Source of the DNA: an uncultured Mailhella sp.
Lineage (GTDB): Bacteria > Desulfobacterota > Desulfovibrionia > Desulfovibrionales > Desulfovibrionaceae
NCBI RefSeq assembly: GCF_944324995.1
Contig: NZ_CALUYL010000012.1
Coordinates: 1 to 64,000, forward strand
DNA: 64,000 nucleotides
Direction of reading: 5' to 3'
Positions 53,410-61,730 of the stretch are shown piece after piece. The notes below the pieces were generated by a model, which did no database searches, was not told the origin of the DNA, and saw only the letters and a program-made list of their open reading frames with translations. The position numbers and the translations under genes were made by a program. Within the stretch, counting starts at the first letter, position 1, and each line of letters begins with the position of its first letter.

Positions 53410-55092
53410 TTACTGTTTCGGCAGATACTCCCTCAGCGCCTTGTTCCCCGGCTCCGCGCTGAAGCTCAGCGGCAGCTCATCGGGGTTCAGGGAAGCCAGC
53501 GTCAGCGCCTCCATGAAGTTCATGGGCTGCGCCGGAGCAATGACCATGCGCATCACGCCGGGCTTTTCAAACATGACAAGCAGCGCCTCGCCGAGCTCGC
53601 GCACGGGCCGTTCCTTTTCCTTCGCCATCTTTCCGAGCAGCATCGAAAGCTCGGCAAGTTCGCGCTCCGCCGTCGAATCGCTCCACCGGGCCCCAATTTC
53701 CACGCTCATGGGCAACAGGCCGGAATCCCGATACGTCACGTTCACGTTCTTCAGCCTCATGCTGGTCATGAACTCGTTGAGCCCGGCCCTGTCATCGGAC
53801 GTAATCGCGTTCACCAGCCCGCGAAGATCGCCCTGCAGCGCCATGTCGCCTTCCAGGGAGCCGAGGCCTTCCACCTCGTACCGAACCTTGCCGGAACACG
53901 CTTCCCGGCTCACCAGGCTGTCGCTCGACGCGTTCAGCGTGAGGCCGTCCGGAGCGTAGCGGGAAATGATGTCGGCCTCCTCCATCGTTTTCGGGAACGT
54001 CATCTTCAGGCCGGAAAGATCCGTGACATAACGGCTCGCGCCCTGATCCGTCATGGACAGTCGATAGTCGAAGCTCTTCATGGTCACGGCAAAGACCTCA
54101 GGCGCTGCGCCTTTCTCTTCGGGCGCATCCTGAACGCTCGGGGAGCCGCCTTCAAAGACCGCAGGCGCTTCTTCCGGCGTATCCTGGAAGTTCAGGGAGC
54201 CGCCTTCCATGAAAATGCGTCCGACGGGCATGTGATCCCGGTAGGCCGCTCCTATGATGCGATCCATCTCCGTAAAGATCTGCTCGCCGACGTCGCCGAA
54301 CAGATCTTCCTCGCTGACGGCGTCAATGCTTTTGCTCACCTTGAGAAATTCCGCCACCAGCTCCGGCTCGGGCATGCGGATGTCCCGGATTTCCAGCGTG
54401 TCCAGCGTGCCGGAAACATCCTTGCCAAAGCCGCGCAGTCCGAAAAATCCCAGGCTGACGGGAGAAACCTTTTCCCCGGCTTCGGGCGCGCGCAGGCCTT
54501 CCACAAGGGCGATTCTCTCCACGCTGAGGCTGACGGGCGACATCGTTTTCTCGGAAAGTTTTATGGAAACGTTGGAAGCTTCCATGCCGTCGATGCGGCA
54601 GCGGTACAGTTCCTCAAAGAACGCCGCCTCTCCCCTGTGCTCCCTGTGCAGGCTCAGCAGCGTGCCGAGCCGCTGATACCAGCCCGTAAGACGCACGCTG
54701 CCCGCCTTCTGCTCCACGGTGGTCTCTCCCAGAGTCACCGTGTCGTCGATGCCGGAGGCGGCGATGGACTCGGCCACCACGGGAAGCGCATCGGGATTGT
54801 AGGCCGCGTCGGACTTCGTAAAGACGTACTTGCGGTTGAATCCCTTCACTTCCACGCTGTCGATGGATCCTTTGCGCGTAAATCCCTCGTCGGAGAGCTT
54901 GTAGGTGACGCCCTTGAGCGTAAGCGTGTTGCCGAGCAGCGAATATTTGATCTCTCGCGCCTCGGCGGGCACCACGGCGAGCGCCTCGGCCACGGCCTTT
55001 TCCGTCTGCGTTTCCACGGCGCGCACGCCGAACCATCCGGCAATGCCGGCACACACCACGATGACGCCGCCGATCACATATTTCTTATTCAT
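53410..55092 (-). CDS. Membrane-anchored protein of unknown function, tandem paralogue B
   Basis: A 560-residue protein with one N-terminal helix (VIGGVIVVCAGIAGWFGV) and a long, probably periplasmic beta-rich body. It is a clear paralogue of the protein encoded just upstream: both start MNKKY(V/I), share EIKYSLLGNTLTLKGVxY, VEVKGFNRKxVxxxxD and the closing (P/L)R(E/-)YL region. The layout recalls AsmA-like or DUF945-like proteins, but I cannot make a firm assignment. A roughly 20-residue insertion near 270-310 contains a duplicated EGGSxxxQDxPEE unit absent from the paralogue. Its ATG overlaps the preceding stop by 8 bases. Confidence 0.75.
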   Translation of the reverse strand: MNKKYVIGGVIVVCAGIAGWFGVRAVETQTEKAVAEALAVVPAEAREIKYSLLGNTLTLKGVTYKLSDEGFTRKGSIDSVEVKGFNRKYVFTKSDAAYNPDALPVVAESIAASGIDDTVTLGETTVEQKAGSVRLTGWYQRLGTLLSLHREHRGEAAFFEELYRCRIDGMEASNVSIKLSEKTMSPVSLSVERIALVEGLRAPEAGEKVSPVSLGFFGLRGFGKDVSGTLDTLEIRDIRMPEPELVAEFLKVSKSIDAVSEEDLFGDVGEQIFTEMDRIIGAAYRDHMPVGRIFMEGGSLNFQDTPEEAPAVFEGGSPSVQDAPEEKGAAPEVFAVTMKSFDYRLSMTDQGASRYVTDLSGLKMTFPKTMEEADIISRYAPDGLTLNASSDSLVSREACSGKVRYEVEGLGSLEGDMALQGDLRGLVNAITSDDRAGLNEFMTSMRLKNVNVTYRDSGLLPMSVEIGARWSDSTAERELAELSMLLGKMAKEKERPVRELGEALLVMFEKPGVMRMVIAPAQPMNFMEALTLASLNPDELPLSFSAEPGNKALREYLPKQ

Positions 55093-56722
55093 GGTCTTTC
55101 CCTCGCAGATAATCCGTCAGCGCCCTGTCGCCCGGCTTCGAGCGGAAGGAGACGGGAAGAGCGTCGGGATTCCTTGACATAACCTCAATGAAATCCACGG
55201 CGTTCATGGGATTTTCGGGAGCAATGGTCATGGAAAATTCGCCGGGTCGGGAAAGCTGCTCCGCCAGCGCGCGGCACAGTTCCCTCATGGGTCTTTCGGG
55301 AGATTCCCCGAACATCTTCAGCATGCCGACGGAGGTCGCCAGCAGCTTTTCCGGCGTGCTGAACTTCCACGCGGCCACAAATTCCACGCCCAGGGGAACC
55401 AGGCCGGAATCCTTATAGACAAGATGCATGCTCCGCATGCGCAGATTCTGCATGAGCGCGTCCAGCTCTTCCGGCGACTCTTCATCGCTGAGCAGCGCCT
55501 GTTCCAGAGCGCGCACGTCGCCGGTCAGGGAAATGTCGCCGTCCAGCGTTCCGAGGCCTTCCACCTCGTAGTGCGACCGGGCCGAAAGCTCCGTGTCGCT
55601 CGTCAGGCTCTCGCCGTCCGCGTTCAGCACCAGCCCGTCGGGCGCGTAGCGGGAAATCACGTTGGCTCCCGGCAGCGTGTACGGAAGATTGATCTTCAGG
55701 CCGGAAAGCCTCGTCGTGTTCCTGAGCGCGCCCTTGTCTGCCCAGGACAGAGCATAGTCCAGGCTTTTCAGGCCGACGGAAAGCGCGGCGACTCTGCCGC
55801 CAGAATTCGGCGGATATTCGTTCCGGGTAAAGGACGCACCCTGCAGGGCGACGCGTCCCACCGGAATCTTGTTCTCGTAGTTCTTCTGCAGCACGGCGAA
55901 CATCTCGTCGATGCGCCCGGCATCGAGCGCACCGGACGGGGCGTCCCCGGAAGCGGCGTCCCGGTTCAGGCGGAGACATGCAGCCAGCGCCGCGGGTTCG
56001 GGAAGCCGCACGTCCCTCAGTTCCAGACTCTGAAGGCCGCCGAAGAACTGATGCCCGGCAAAGCGGATGCCGGAAATTTTCACGCTCGCGGGCGCCACCT
56101 TCTCCTCGCCGCGCGGGGCGCGCAGGCCGTCGGGAAGGGATACGGAATCCACGGTCACGTTCACGGGTGCGGCGTCGGGCGCAAGAATGGTGGTCGAAAT
56201 TCTGCCGACGTCGAAGCCTTCCAGGCTGCAACGGAACAGTTCCTCGAAGTACGATTCCTCGCCGCGATGCTGACTGTGCTGATCGAGCAGCATGCCGAGG
56301 CGCTGACGCCAGCCGCGTATCTGCACTTCGTCGATGTTCTGTTCCACGCGCGTCTGCGCCACGTGAATGCTGTCGACAATGCCTTTGGCGGTGACGGATT
56401 CCGCCACAACGGGAAGCTCATCGGCATGATAGGCGGGCATGTCGGGCCTGACGTACACGCACTTGCGGTTGAAGCCCTTCACTTCCACGCTTTCGATGGT
56501 GCCCTTGTGCATGATCCTGTCGTCGGGGAGCTCATATTCCACGCCCTTCAGCGAAAGGGTGTTGCTGAGAAAGGAATACCTGATCTCGGCAGCCTGCGCG
56601 GGCACGGCGGAAAGCGCCGCGAACACGGCGTCTTCGGTGTAGCTTTCGAGAATGCGCAGGCCCATGTAGCCGGAAACGCCGGCCCAGAAGATGAGGCCTC
56701 CCACGATGTACTTTTTATTCAT
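55085..56722 (-). CDS. Membrane-anchored protein of unknown function, tandem paralogue A
   Basis: A 545-residue protein with an N-terminal helix (IVGGLIFWAGVSGYMGL) and an extended body with repeated LxxLxLxDVRLPEPAAL- and GxxSLDYALSWAD-like strands. It matches paralogue B along the whole length and precedes it on the minus strand with an 8-base overlap, so the pair is translated together. The function is unknown. The AsmA-like look and membrane anchoring suggest an envelope role. No enzyme motif is visible. Confidence 0.75.
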   Translation of the reverse strand: MNKKYIVGGLIFWAGVSGYMGLRILESYTEDAVFAALSAVPAQAAEIRYSFLSNTLSLKGVEYELPDDRIMHKGTIESVEVKGFNRKCVYVRPDMPAYHADELPVVAESVTAKGIVDSIHVAQTRVEQNIDEVQIRGWRQRLGMLLDQHSQHRGEESYFEELFRCSLEGFDVGRISTTILAPDAAPVNVTVDSVSLPDGLRAPRGEEKVAPASVKISGIRFAGHQFFGGLQSLELRDVRLPEPAALAACLRLNRDAASGDAPSGALDAGRIDEMFAVLQKNYENKIPVGRVALQGASFTRNEYPPNSGGRVAALSVGLKSLDYALSWADKGALRNTTRLSGLKINLPYTLPGANVISRYAPDGLVLNADGESLTSDTELSARSHYEVEGLGTLDGDISLTGDVRALEQALLSDEESPEELDALMQNLRMRSMHLVYKDSGLVPLGVEFVAAWKFSTPEKLLATSVGMLKMFGESPERPMRELCRALAEQLSRPGEFSMTIAPENPMNAVDFIEVMSRNPDALPVSFRSKPGDRALTDYLRGKDHE

Positions 56723-56772
56723 AACGCTCCTCTGACGTTGCTGGAAATGCGCTCGGGATGAGTCGCCGCCTG

Positions 56773-57216
56773 TCAGTCCGCAAGGCCCAGCAGCTTCTTG
56801 ACGGCCTCCTCGCGGAAGCCCACCACGCTGCGGCCGTCCGGCACCACCAGCGTGGGGAACGAGCCGCGGGGATTGTGCGAACGGAGCGTGGTCATGATTT
56901 CCTTTCTGGCCGGGTCTTCAAAATCGTCCACGTAGATGAGCTTGTGCTCAATGCCCCGCTGATCGAGAAAATCCTTGAGGCGAACGCAGTGACGGCAGGT
57001 ATGCAGGGTGTACATCACCGGCATGCCGCAGCTGCACGGATCCACGCCGCAGCGGTAATCCTCCTCCTTGCCGCGGGGAACTCCCGTGGCCGACAAGGGG
57101 CGTACCTTTTCCGTCGATTTCTTCTTCTCCTTGCCGAAGAAGACCAGCAGACAGATGCCTATGAGAACACACGCCACGATGAGAGGCAACGCGCCTGAAC
57201 CCGAAACAGCTTCCAC
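56773..57216 (-). CDS. Membrane-anchored glutaredoxin-like protein
   Basis: About 147 residues. An N-terminal helix (LPLIVACVLIGICLLVFF) is followed by a charged linker and a glutaredoxin/thioredoxin-fold domain with the active site HTCRHCVRLKDFL (C-x2-C). GSFPTLVVPDGRSVVGF carries the cis-proline. An additional CGVDPCSCGMPV cysteine cluster precedes the domain. I place the start at GTG 57216, preceded by AGGAGCG; a longer TTG-initiated frame is unlikely. The orientation of the domain is uncertain because the helix is N-terminal with a short leader. It probably reduces disulfides of an unidentified partner. Confidence 0.8.
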   Translation of the reverse strand: MEAVSGSGALPLIVACVLIGICLLVFFGKEKKKSTEKVRPLSATGVPRGKEEDYRCGVDPCSCGMPVMYTLHTCRHCVRLKDFLDQRGIEHKLIYVDDFEDPARKEIMTTLRSHNPRGSFPTLVVPDGRSVVGFREEAVKKLLGLAD

Positions 57217-57282
57217 GTAACGCTCCTGAACTCGATCCGCGGCCGCGGACCGGCTGACCGCACCTTCCGGGGCGGCAACATA

Positions 57283-57308
57283 CAAAAAAAGCCGGCGCGA
57301 AACCGGCT
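57283..57308 (-). terminator. Terminator of the cyclophilin gene
   Basis: Minus strand AGCCGG-TTTCGCG-CCGGCT followed by six T. It lies between the cyclophilin stop and the glutaredoxin-like gene. Confidence 0.85.
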
Positions 57309-57323
57309 CTCCGCAATGGGCGG

Positions 57324-57830
57324 CTATTCAAAACGACTGACGCGGGTGATGACGACCATGTCCAGAGGCACGGCCTCGTGCTCGCCCTGCGGCTTCACCT
57401 TGAGCTTGGCAATCTTGTCCACCACGTCCATGCCGTCTTCCACGCGGCCGAACACGCAGTAGCCGAATCCTTCGGGGGTGTCGTCCCTGTGATCGAGCTC
57501 TTCGTTGTCCACCACGTTGATGAAGAACTGCGCCGCGGCGGAATGCGGTTCCGACGTGCGGGCCATGGCCAGCGTGCCGCGCTTGTTGGAAAGGCCGTTG
57601 CCCGCTTCGTTGACCACGGGTTCGTGGGTGGGCTTTTCGTCCATGCGCACGCCGAGTCCGCCGCCCTGAATCATGAAGTCCTTGATGACGCGGTGGAAAA
57701 TGGTGTTGTTGTAGAACTCTTCGTCCACATAGCGCAGAAAGTTCGCCACGGTGGCGGGAGCCTTGTCTTCAAAAAGTTCCAGCAGAATGTCGCCGGAGGA
57801 AGTTTCCATAAGAACAAGAGGATTGCTCAT
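57324..57830 (-). CDS. Peptidyl-prolyl cis-trans isomerase, cyclophilin type
   Basis: A 168-residue cyclophilin that speeds proline isomerisation. Motifs are VANFLRYVDEEFYNNTIFHRVIKDFMIQGGG (catalytic FHRV and MIQGG), GTLAMARTSEPHSAAAQFFINV and YCVFGRVEDGMDVVDKI. There is no signal peptide, so it is cytoplasmic (PpiB-like). The start at 57830 follows GGAGACGACG; the longer frame upstream is not needed. Single-gene unit with its own terminator. Confidence 0.95.
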   Translation of the reverse strand: MSNPLVLMETSSGDILLELFEDKAPATVANFLRYVDEEFYNNTIFHRVIKDFMIQGGGLGVRMDEKPTHEPVVNEAGNGLSNKRGTLAMARTSEPHSAAAQFFINVVDNEELDHRDDTPEGFGYCVFGRVEDGMDVVDKIAKLKVKPQGEHEAVPLDMVVITRVSRFE

Positions 57831-57897
57831 CGTCGTCTCCACAGAGGTAATTTTTTCTTTTGTGACGCAAAAAAGGGGAAAAGGCAAGGCAAACGGC

Positions 57898-58866
57898 CTA
57901 GAGGGGGCTTTCCATGAAGGCGCGCACCTCCTGCGCGCTGCCGCAGTGGCGCAGCGCCTGCATGAGGCGCACGGTCAGGGTTTCCACGGTCTTGTCGCCG
58001 CCGGAAATCGCCCCGAGCCTCGCCGCCAGCACCCCGATGGGATACCGGGAAAGATCCACGCCGTCGAACACGCACTGCGAGGCGCACACGATGACCACGC
58101 CCTTTTCCACGGCGCGGCGTATGGCGGGCAGAAAGCTGCCCCGGCTGTCGTTGGGCACGCCGCCCGCGCCGAAGCCCTCGATGATGACGCCCCGATAGCC
58201 CGCGTCCACGAGCATGTCCAGAAGTCCGGGAGACGTGCCCGGCACGAGCTTGAGCACGCAGACCATGCGCTCAAGGCCGAGCACAAGTTCCAGGGGCTCC
58301 TTCGGCAGGGGGCGACGCTCCTTCCACTGCACGCCCTGCGGCGTGATGCGCGCAAGCGGCGCGTTCACGCTGGCGTAGGCCGCAAAGCTCTCGGTGTGCA
58401 TCTTCTTCGCCCTTCCGCCGTCGATGACCGCGCCGTGAAACACCACGAACACGCCGGGCTCGCCCTCGCAGGCCACGAAAAAGGCGTCCTTAAGATTGCG
58501 CGGGCCGTCGGAACCTTCCGCCTCCAGCGGAAGCTGCGCCCCCGTGATGATGACGGGCTTCGACAAATGCCTCAGCATCTGATGCAGCGCCGCCGCCGTG
58601 TAGGCCAGCGTGTCCGTGCCGTGCGTGATGACGAAGCCGTCGTACTTGTCGTAGTTGTCGGCCACGGCGCGGGCCATGGTTTCCCAGTCTTCGGGCTGGA
58701 GGTTGCTGCTGTCGAGATTCATGAGCTCGCGCACGTCCACCCGGCAGGGCAGATCCCTGCCGAGAAAATGCAGCATGGCTTCGCCGGAAAGACGCGGCAC
58801 CAGCCCGTCTTCCGAAGGCTCACAGGCTATGGTGCCGCCCGTGGCCAGCATGAGAATGTTCTTCAT
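57898..58866 (-). CDS. L-asparaginase (type I-like)
   Basis: A 322-residue asparaginase hydrolysing asparagine to aspartate and ammonia. The two catalytic threonine motifs are MLATGGTIAC at the N-terminus and VITHGTDTLAYTA near residue 85; the SDGPRNLKDAF segment is also typical. No signal peptide, hence cytoplasmic. Its start overlaps the stop of the yigZ-like gene by 4 bases. The aspartate produced could feed NadB, encoded 4 kb away, but this link is only suggestive. Confidence 0.93.
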   Translation of the reverse strand: MKNILMLATGGTIACEPSEDGLVPRLSGEAMLHFLGRDLPCRVDVRELMNLDSSNLQPEDWETMARAVADNYDKYDGFVITHGTDTLAYTAAALHQMLRHLSKPVIITGAQLPLEAEGSDGPRNLKDAFFVACEGEPGVFVVFHGAVIDGGRAKKMHTESFAAYASVNAPLARITPQGVQWKERRPLPKEPLELVLGLERMVCVLKLVPGTSPGLLDMLVDAGYRGVIIEGFGAGGVPNDSRGSFLPAIRRAVEKGVVIVCASQCVFDGVDLSRYPIGVLAARLGAISGGDKTVETLTVRLMQALRHCGSAQEVRAFMESPL

Positions 58867-59540
58867 CCGTTGTCCTCTTCCAGAGGCATGAGTTCGCTTG
58901 CGCCGTCCGTCGCTTCTCTGAGCGCCTCGCGGCAGGGTTCCACAAGATCTTCGGGCATCTCCAGGGTAAAGAGTCCACGCGCACCGAAATCCTCCTCCAC
59001 CACGCGCGCCTGGAAGCGCGGCAGCAGCCGGTAAAACCGATCCGCGTGGGCGTAGTCCACTTCCACCATCGCCTGCGCGAGCACCTTTTTTTCCGTCACC
59101 GGCAAAAGCAAAAGCGCCTGCTTCACGCCGTTCTGATACGCGCGCGTCAGGCCTCCCGTGCCCAGCTTGATGCCCCCGAAATAGCGCGTGGTCACGGCCG
59201 CAAGCTCGCCTACGCCCCCGTACAGAAGCTGCGCAAGCATGGGGCGGCCCGCCGTGCCGTGAGGTTCGCCGTCGTCGCTCTGCCCCACCTGCGCCGTGTC
59301 GCCCGGACGCCCCGCGGCGTAGGCCCAGCAGTGATGCCGCGCGTCGGGAAACTCCCGGCGCACGCTCTCCACAAAGCTGAGCGCGCGCTCCCGGCTGTCG
59401 GCCCGCGCAAGCGTGGTGATGAAGCGGCTGCGCTTTATCTCCTCTTCAAAGCGCACGCAGCACGCTTCTCTTCCGCCCGGACGCGTCAAAAGCGCCGCGT
59501 CGAACAGCGGCAGATCGGGAACCTTGTAGGAGACTGCCAT
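58863..59540 (-). CDS. YigZ/IMPACT-family protein
   Basis: A 225-residue UPF0029 protein. The N-terminal domain shows KKSRFI-like KRSRFITTLARADSRERALSFVESVRREFPDARHHCWAYAAG and DDGEPHGTAGRPML, then GGVGELAAVTTRYFGGIKLGTGGLTRAY, the family signature. A C-terminal DUF1949-like domain follows. YigZ relatives are linked to translation regulation in eukaryotes (IMPACT); the bacterial role is uncertain. First gene of a two-gene unit with asparaginase (4-base overlap). An AT-rich promoter region lies upstream. Confidence 0.92.
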   Translation of the reverse strand: MAVSYKVPDLPLFDAALLTRPGGREACCVRFEEEIKRSRFITTLARADSRERALSFVESVRREFPDARHHCWAYAAGRPGDTAQVGQSDDGEPHGTAGRPMLAQLLYGGVGELAAVTTRYFGGIKLGTGGLTRAYQNGVKQALLLLPVTEKKVLAQAMVEVDYAHADRFYRLLPRFQARVVEEDFGARGLFTLEMPEDLVEPCREALREATDGASELMPLEEDNG

Positions 59541-59644
59541 AAAAAACCTTTATTATCATATAGTTATAAAAAAAGACAAAAAAATAACCGCCGCCTTGCA
59601 AAAAAACACTTTACAAAGGCGGAACTCTGTCCTAAATAAGAATC

Positions 59645-59660
59645 GTTCCTACTAAGGAAC
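59645..59660 (+). promoter_or_regulatory. Palindrome upstream of rubrerythrin
   Basis: GTTCCT-ACTA-AGGAAC is a perfect 6-bp inverted repeat, 55 bases before the rubrerythrin ATG. It could be an operator for a redox regulator; no specific regulator is identified. Confidence 0.4.
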
Positions 59661-59714
59661 AACACAACAAAATAAACAAAGCAACGTCAACGTTTTTTCG
59701 CACAAGGAGTCATT

Positions 59715-60206
59715 ATGAGCAAGACCTATGAAAACCTGATGGAAGCGTTCGCCGGCGAATCTCAGGCCAACCGCAAGTACCTCGCCTTTGCCGCCCAGGC
59801 CGAAAAGGAAGGCTGCAAGCAGGCCGCCAAGCTGTTCCGCGCCGCCGCCGAAGCCGAAACCATCCATGCGCTTGCCCATTTCCGCAACGCCAAGGAAGTG
59901 AAGAGCACCGCCGAAAACCTTCAGGCCGCCATTGCCGGCGAAACCCATGAATGCGTGAACATGTATCCCGGCATGATCCTCGACGCCAGGAACGAAGAGG
60001 AAATGGCCGTGGCCAAGTACCTCGACATGGTCTGCAAGGTGGAAGGCGTTCACGCCGAACTCTACAAGGACGTGTCCAAGGATCCCGCCACCGAGGCCGA
60101 AGACTACTACATCTGCCCCGTGTGCGGCTTCATCAGCAAGGGCAAGTTTGAAGGCAAGTGCCCCGTGTGCGGCGCTTCCGGCGACAAGTTCTACACCGTG
60201 AAGTAA
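59715..60206 (+). CDS. Rubrerythrin
   Basis: A 163-residue rubrerythrin that reduces hydrogen peroxide in anaerobes. The ferritin-like four-helix part carries the di-iron ligands (AFAGESQANRKYLAFA, AEAETIHALAHFRNA, NEEEMAVAKYLDMV, EGVHAELY), and the C-terminal rubredoxin domain has YICPVCGFISKG and CPVCGASG. This is the short family, with a tight linker. AAGGAG lies 7 bases before the ATG. It is a single gene with a terminator. Electrons would come from rubredoxin or an NADH-rubredoxin reductase encoded elsewhere. Confidence 0.95.
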   Translation: MSKTYENLMEAFAGESQANRKYLAFAAQAEKEGCKQAAKLFRAAAEAETIHALAHFRNAKEVKSTAENLQAAIAGETHECVNMYPGMILDARNEEEMAVAKYLDMVCKVEGVHAELYKDVSKDPATEAEDYYICPVCGFISKGKFEGKCPVCGASGDKFYTVK

Positions 60207-60896
60207 CTCTGCCTCACAGAGTCATTCTCAGGCCGTCGGCATTCCGGCGGCCTTTTTTTGCACCCTGCCTCCGGAGGATCGGCATCGACGCATCCGACGA
60301 ATCGAGGCGGATGCAGGCGGGCCGACGAATCGCCCCCCTTGAAATGCTCGAAGCCTCCTTCCCCCCGGGCGGAACGGGACGTTCGGGGCCGCCTCGGCGG
60401 GTCGCCCTCCCCCGCAGGCAAGCGGGACATCCATCACGCTCCCCGGCAGGCAGAGACCCCCGCACGTCGCGAAGCAGCATTTCCCCGACGCTCCCGGCCG
60501 GAACGAGTCCCGCTTTTGCGCTCCGCCGCGGCACGCCGTTTTCTGCCGTGCGCACCGCCCGCAGAAAGAAAAATCTTCCGCCGCGTGCAGGTCGGAGCCG
60601 AAGCGAAATTTCCCCGCTGCGGCAAGACCTTTTTCCCCGCGCGATCCTTCCTCGGAAAGTTTTTTCTCCGTCGCCGGGCATCCGCCGCCGAACATTGTCC
60701 CTTTCTCTCCCTGCGCGGCGACAAAAAACGCCGCCGGACGCCTCACTCTTCCGTCCCATCCCCCGATTTTTTGCACAGTCCGCTCCCGCGCGCCGTCTTT
60801 TTTCACCGTGCCCGCCGCCGAACCCGCCCCTTTTTTCATTTACAAACACCCCGGATAGGCATAACAATCATCGCTTACGATTTTTCCGAGGCGGTC
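60207..60896. other. 690-bp GC-rich region between rubrerythrin and the first TauE/SafE gene
   Basis: After the terminator at 60230-60259 there is no convincing gene. The stretch contains many TTCCCC and GCCG words without a steady period, and a tract rich in CGCCG/CCGCC. Frames in it are open only because of high GC content. Confidence 0.55.
60230..60259 (+). terminator. Terminator of rubrerythrin
   Basis: GGCCGTCGG pairs with CCGGCGGCC (one T-G pair), loop CATT, then seven T. Confidence 0.9.
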
Positions 60897-61640
60897 ATGG
60901 ACAACGACATTCTCATCATCGGCGCGGCATGGTTCATCGGCGCATTCATCAACGGACTCACCGGCATGGGCGGCGCGCTCATCGCTCTGCCGCTCATATC
61001 TCTGTTCGCGTCCTCCAAGGACGCCATCGTCGTGAGCATGATCTCCGGCTTTCTCGTCGGACTCATGAGTCTGCTGCTCTACTGGCGCTACATCAATATT
61101 AAAGAGGTGCTCGGCTTCTGGCTCGCGGCCCTGCCCGGCATCTTCCTCGGCGTGTGGACACTCAAAATCGTCAACATCGCCTGGCTGGAACTTTTTCTCT
61201 GCATTCTGCTCGTCATGCACATCACCGTGCAGCTCATTCAGGACTGGCTCGGCACCTGCATGGCTCCCAGGGCCGTCATGAAATACGTCTGCGGCATCGG
61301 CGCAGGCTTCTTCAGCGGATCGCTCGGCGTCAACGGTCCCGTCATGGCCATCTACGCCTCGCTCATGTGCCTGGAAAAAAACAGAGCCCGCGGCTTCTTC
61401 ACCAGCGCCACCATCGCCTCGTTCGTGAGCCTTTCCGTGCTCGTCGGCAACGGCCTCGTCACGGAACACGTCATCCACACCGTCTCCTGGGTGGCTCCCG
61501 CCGCCGTGCTCGGCTTTCTCTGCGCCTGGCCCTTTGCCAAACGCATCAAGCAGAGCACCTTTCACAACGCCCTGCTCATTCTGCTCGGCGTGGCCGCCGT
61601 CTCCCTGTTCTTCCAGCTCCTGCCCTACTTCACGCACTGA
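60897..61640 (+). CDS. TauE/SafE-family sulfite/organosulfonate exporter, copy 1
   Basis: A 247-residue inner-membrane protein with about eight helices. The family motif AAWFIGAFINGLTGMGGALIALPLI is at the N-terminus, and its half-repeat GIGAGFFSGSLGVNGPVMAIY lies near residue 140. TauE/SafE proteins export sulfite, sulfoacetate or related small anions. The start at ATG 60897 follows CCGAGGCGGTC; upstream open frame is non-coding in character. A very similar gene follows 90 bp downstream. Substrate is uncertain. Confidence 0.9.
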   Translation: MDNDILIIGAAWFIGAFINGLTGMGGALIALPLISLFASSKDAIVVSMISGFLVGLMSLLLYWRYINIKEVLGFWLAALPGIFLGVWTLKIVNIAWLELFLCILLVMHITVQLIQDWLGTCMAPRAVMKYVCGIGAGFFSGSLGVNGPVMAIYASLMCLEKNRARGFFTSATIASFVSLSVLVGNGLVTEHVIHTVSWVAPAAVLGFLCAWPFAKRIKQSTFHNALLILLGVAAVSLFFQLLPYFTH

Positions 61641-61730
61641 GAACTTCACGCGCCTGCGTCGGAATCGCCCGACCTTTCCACAACACACTTCTTCCCGCAC
61701 TCGACTCACTCCTCACCCCCATTTGAAAGC

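Noticed and set aside
60240..60860. A second CRISPR-like tract because of many TTCCCC words.
   Set aside because: Spacing between the words is irregular (about 30-50 bp and more) with no 29-bp unit recurring.
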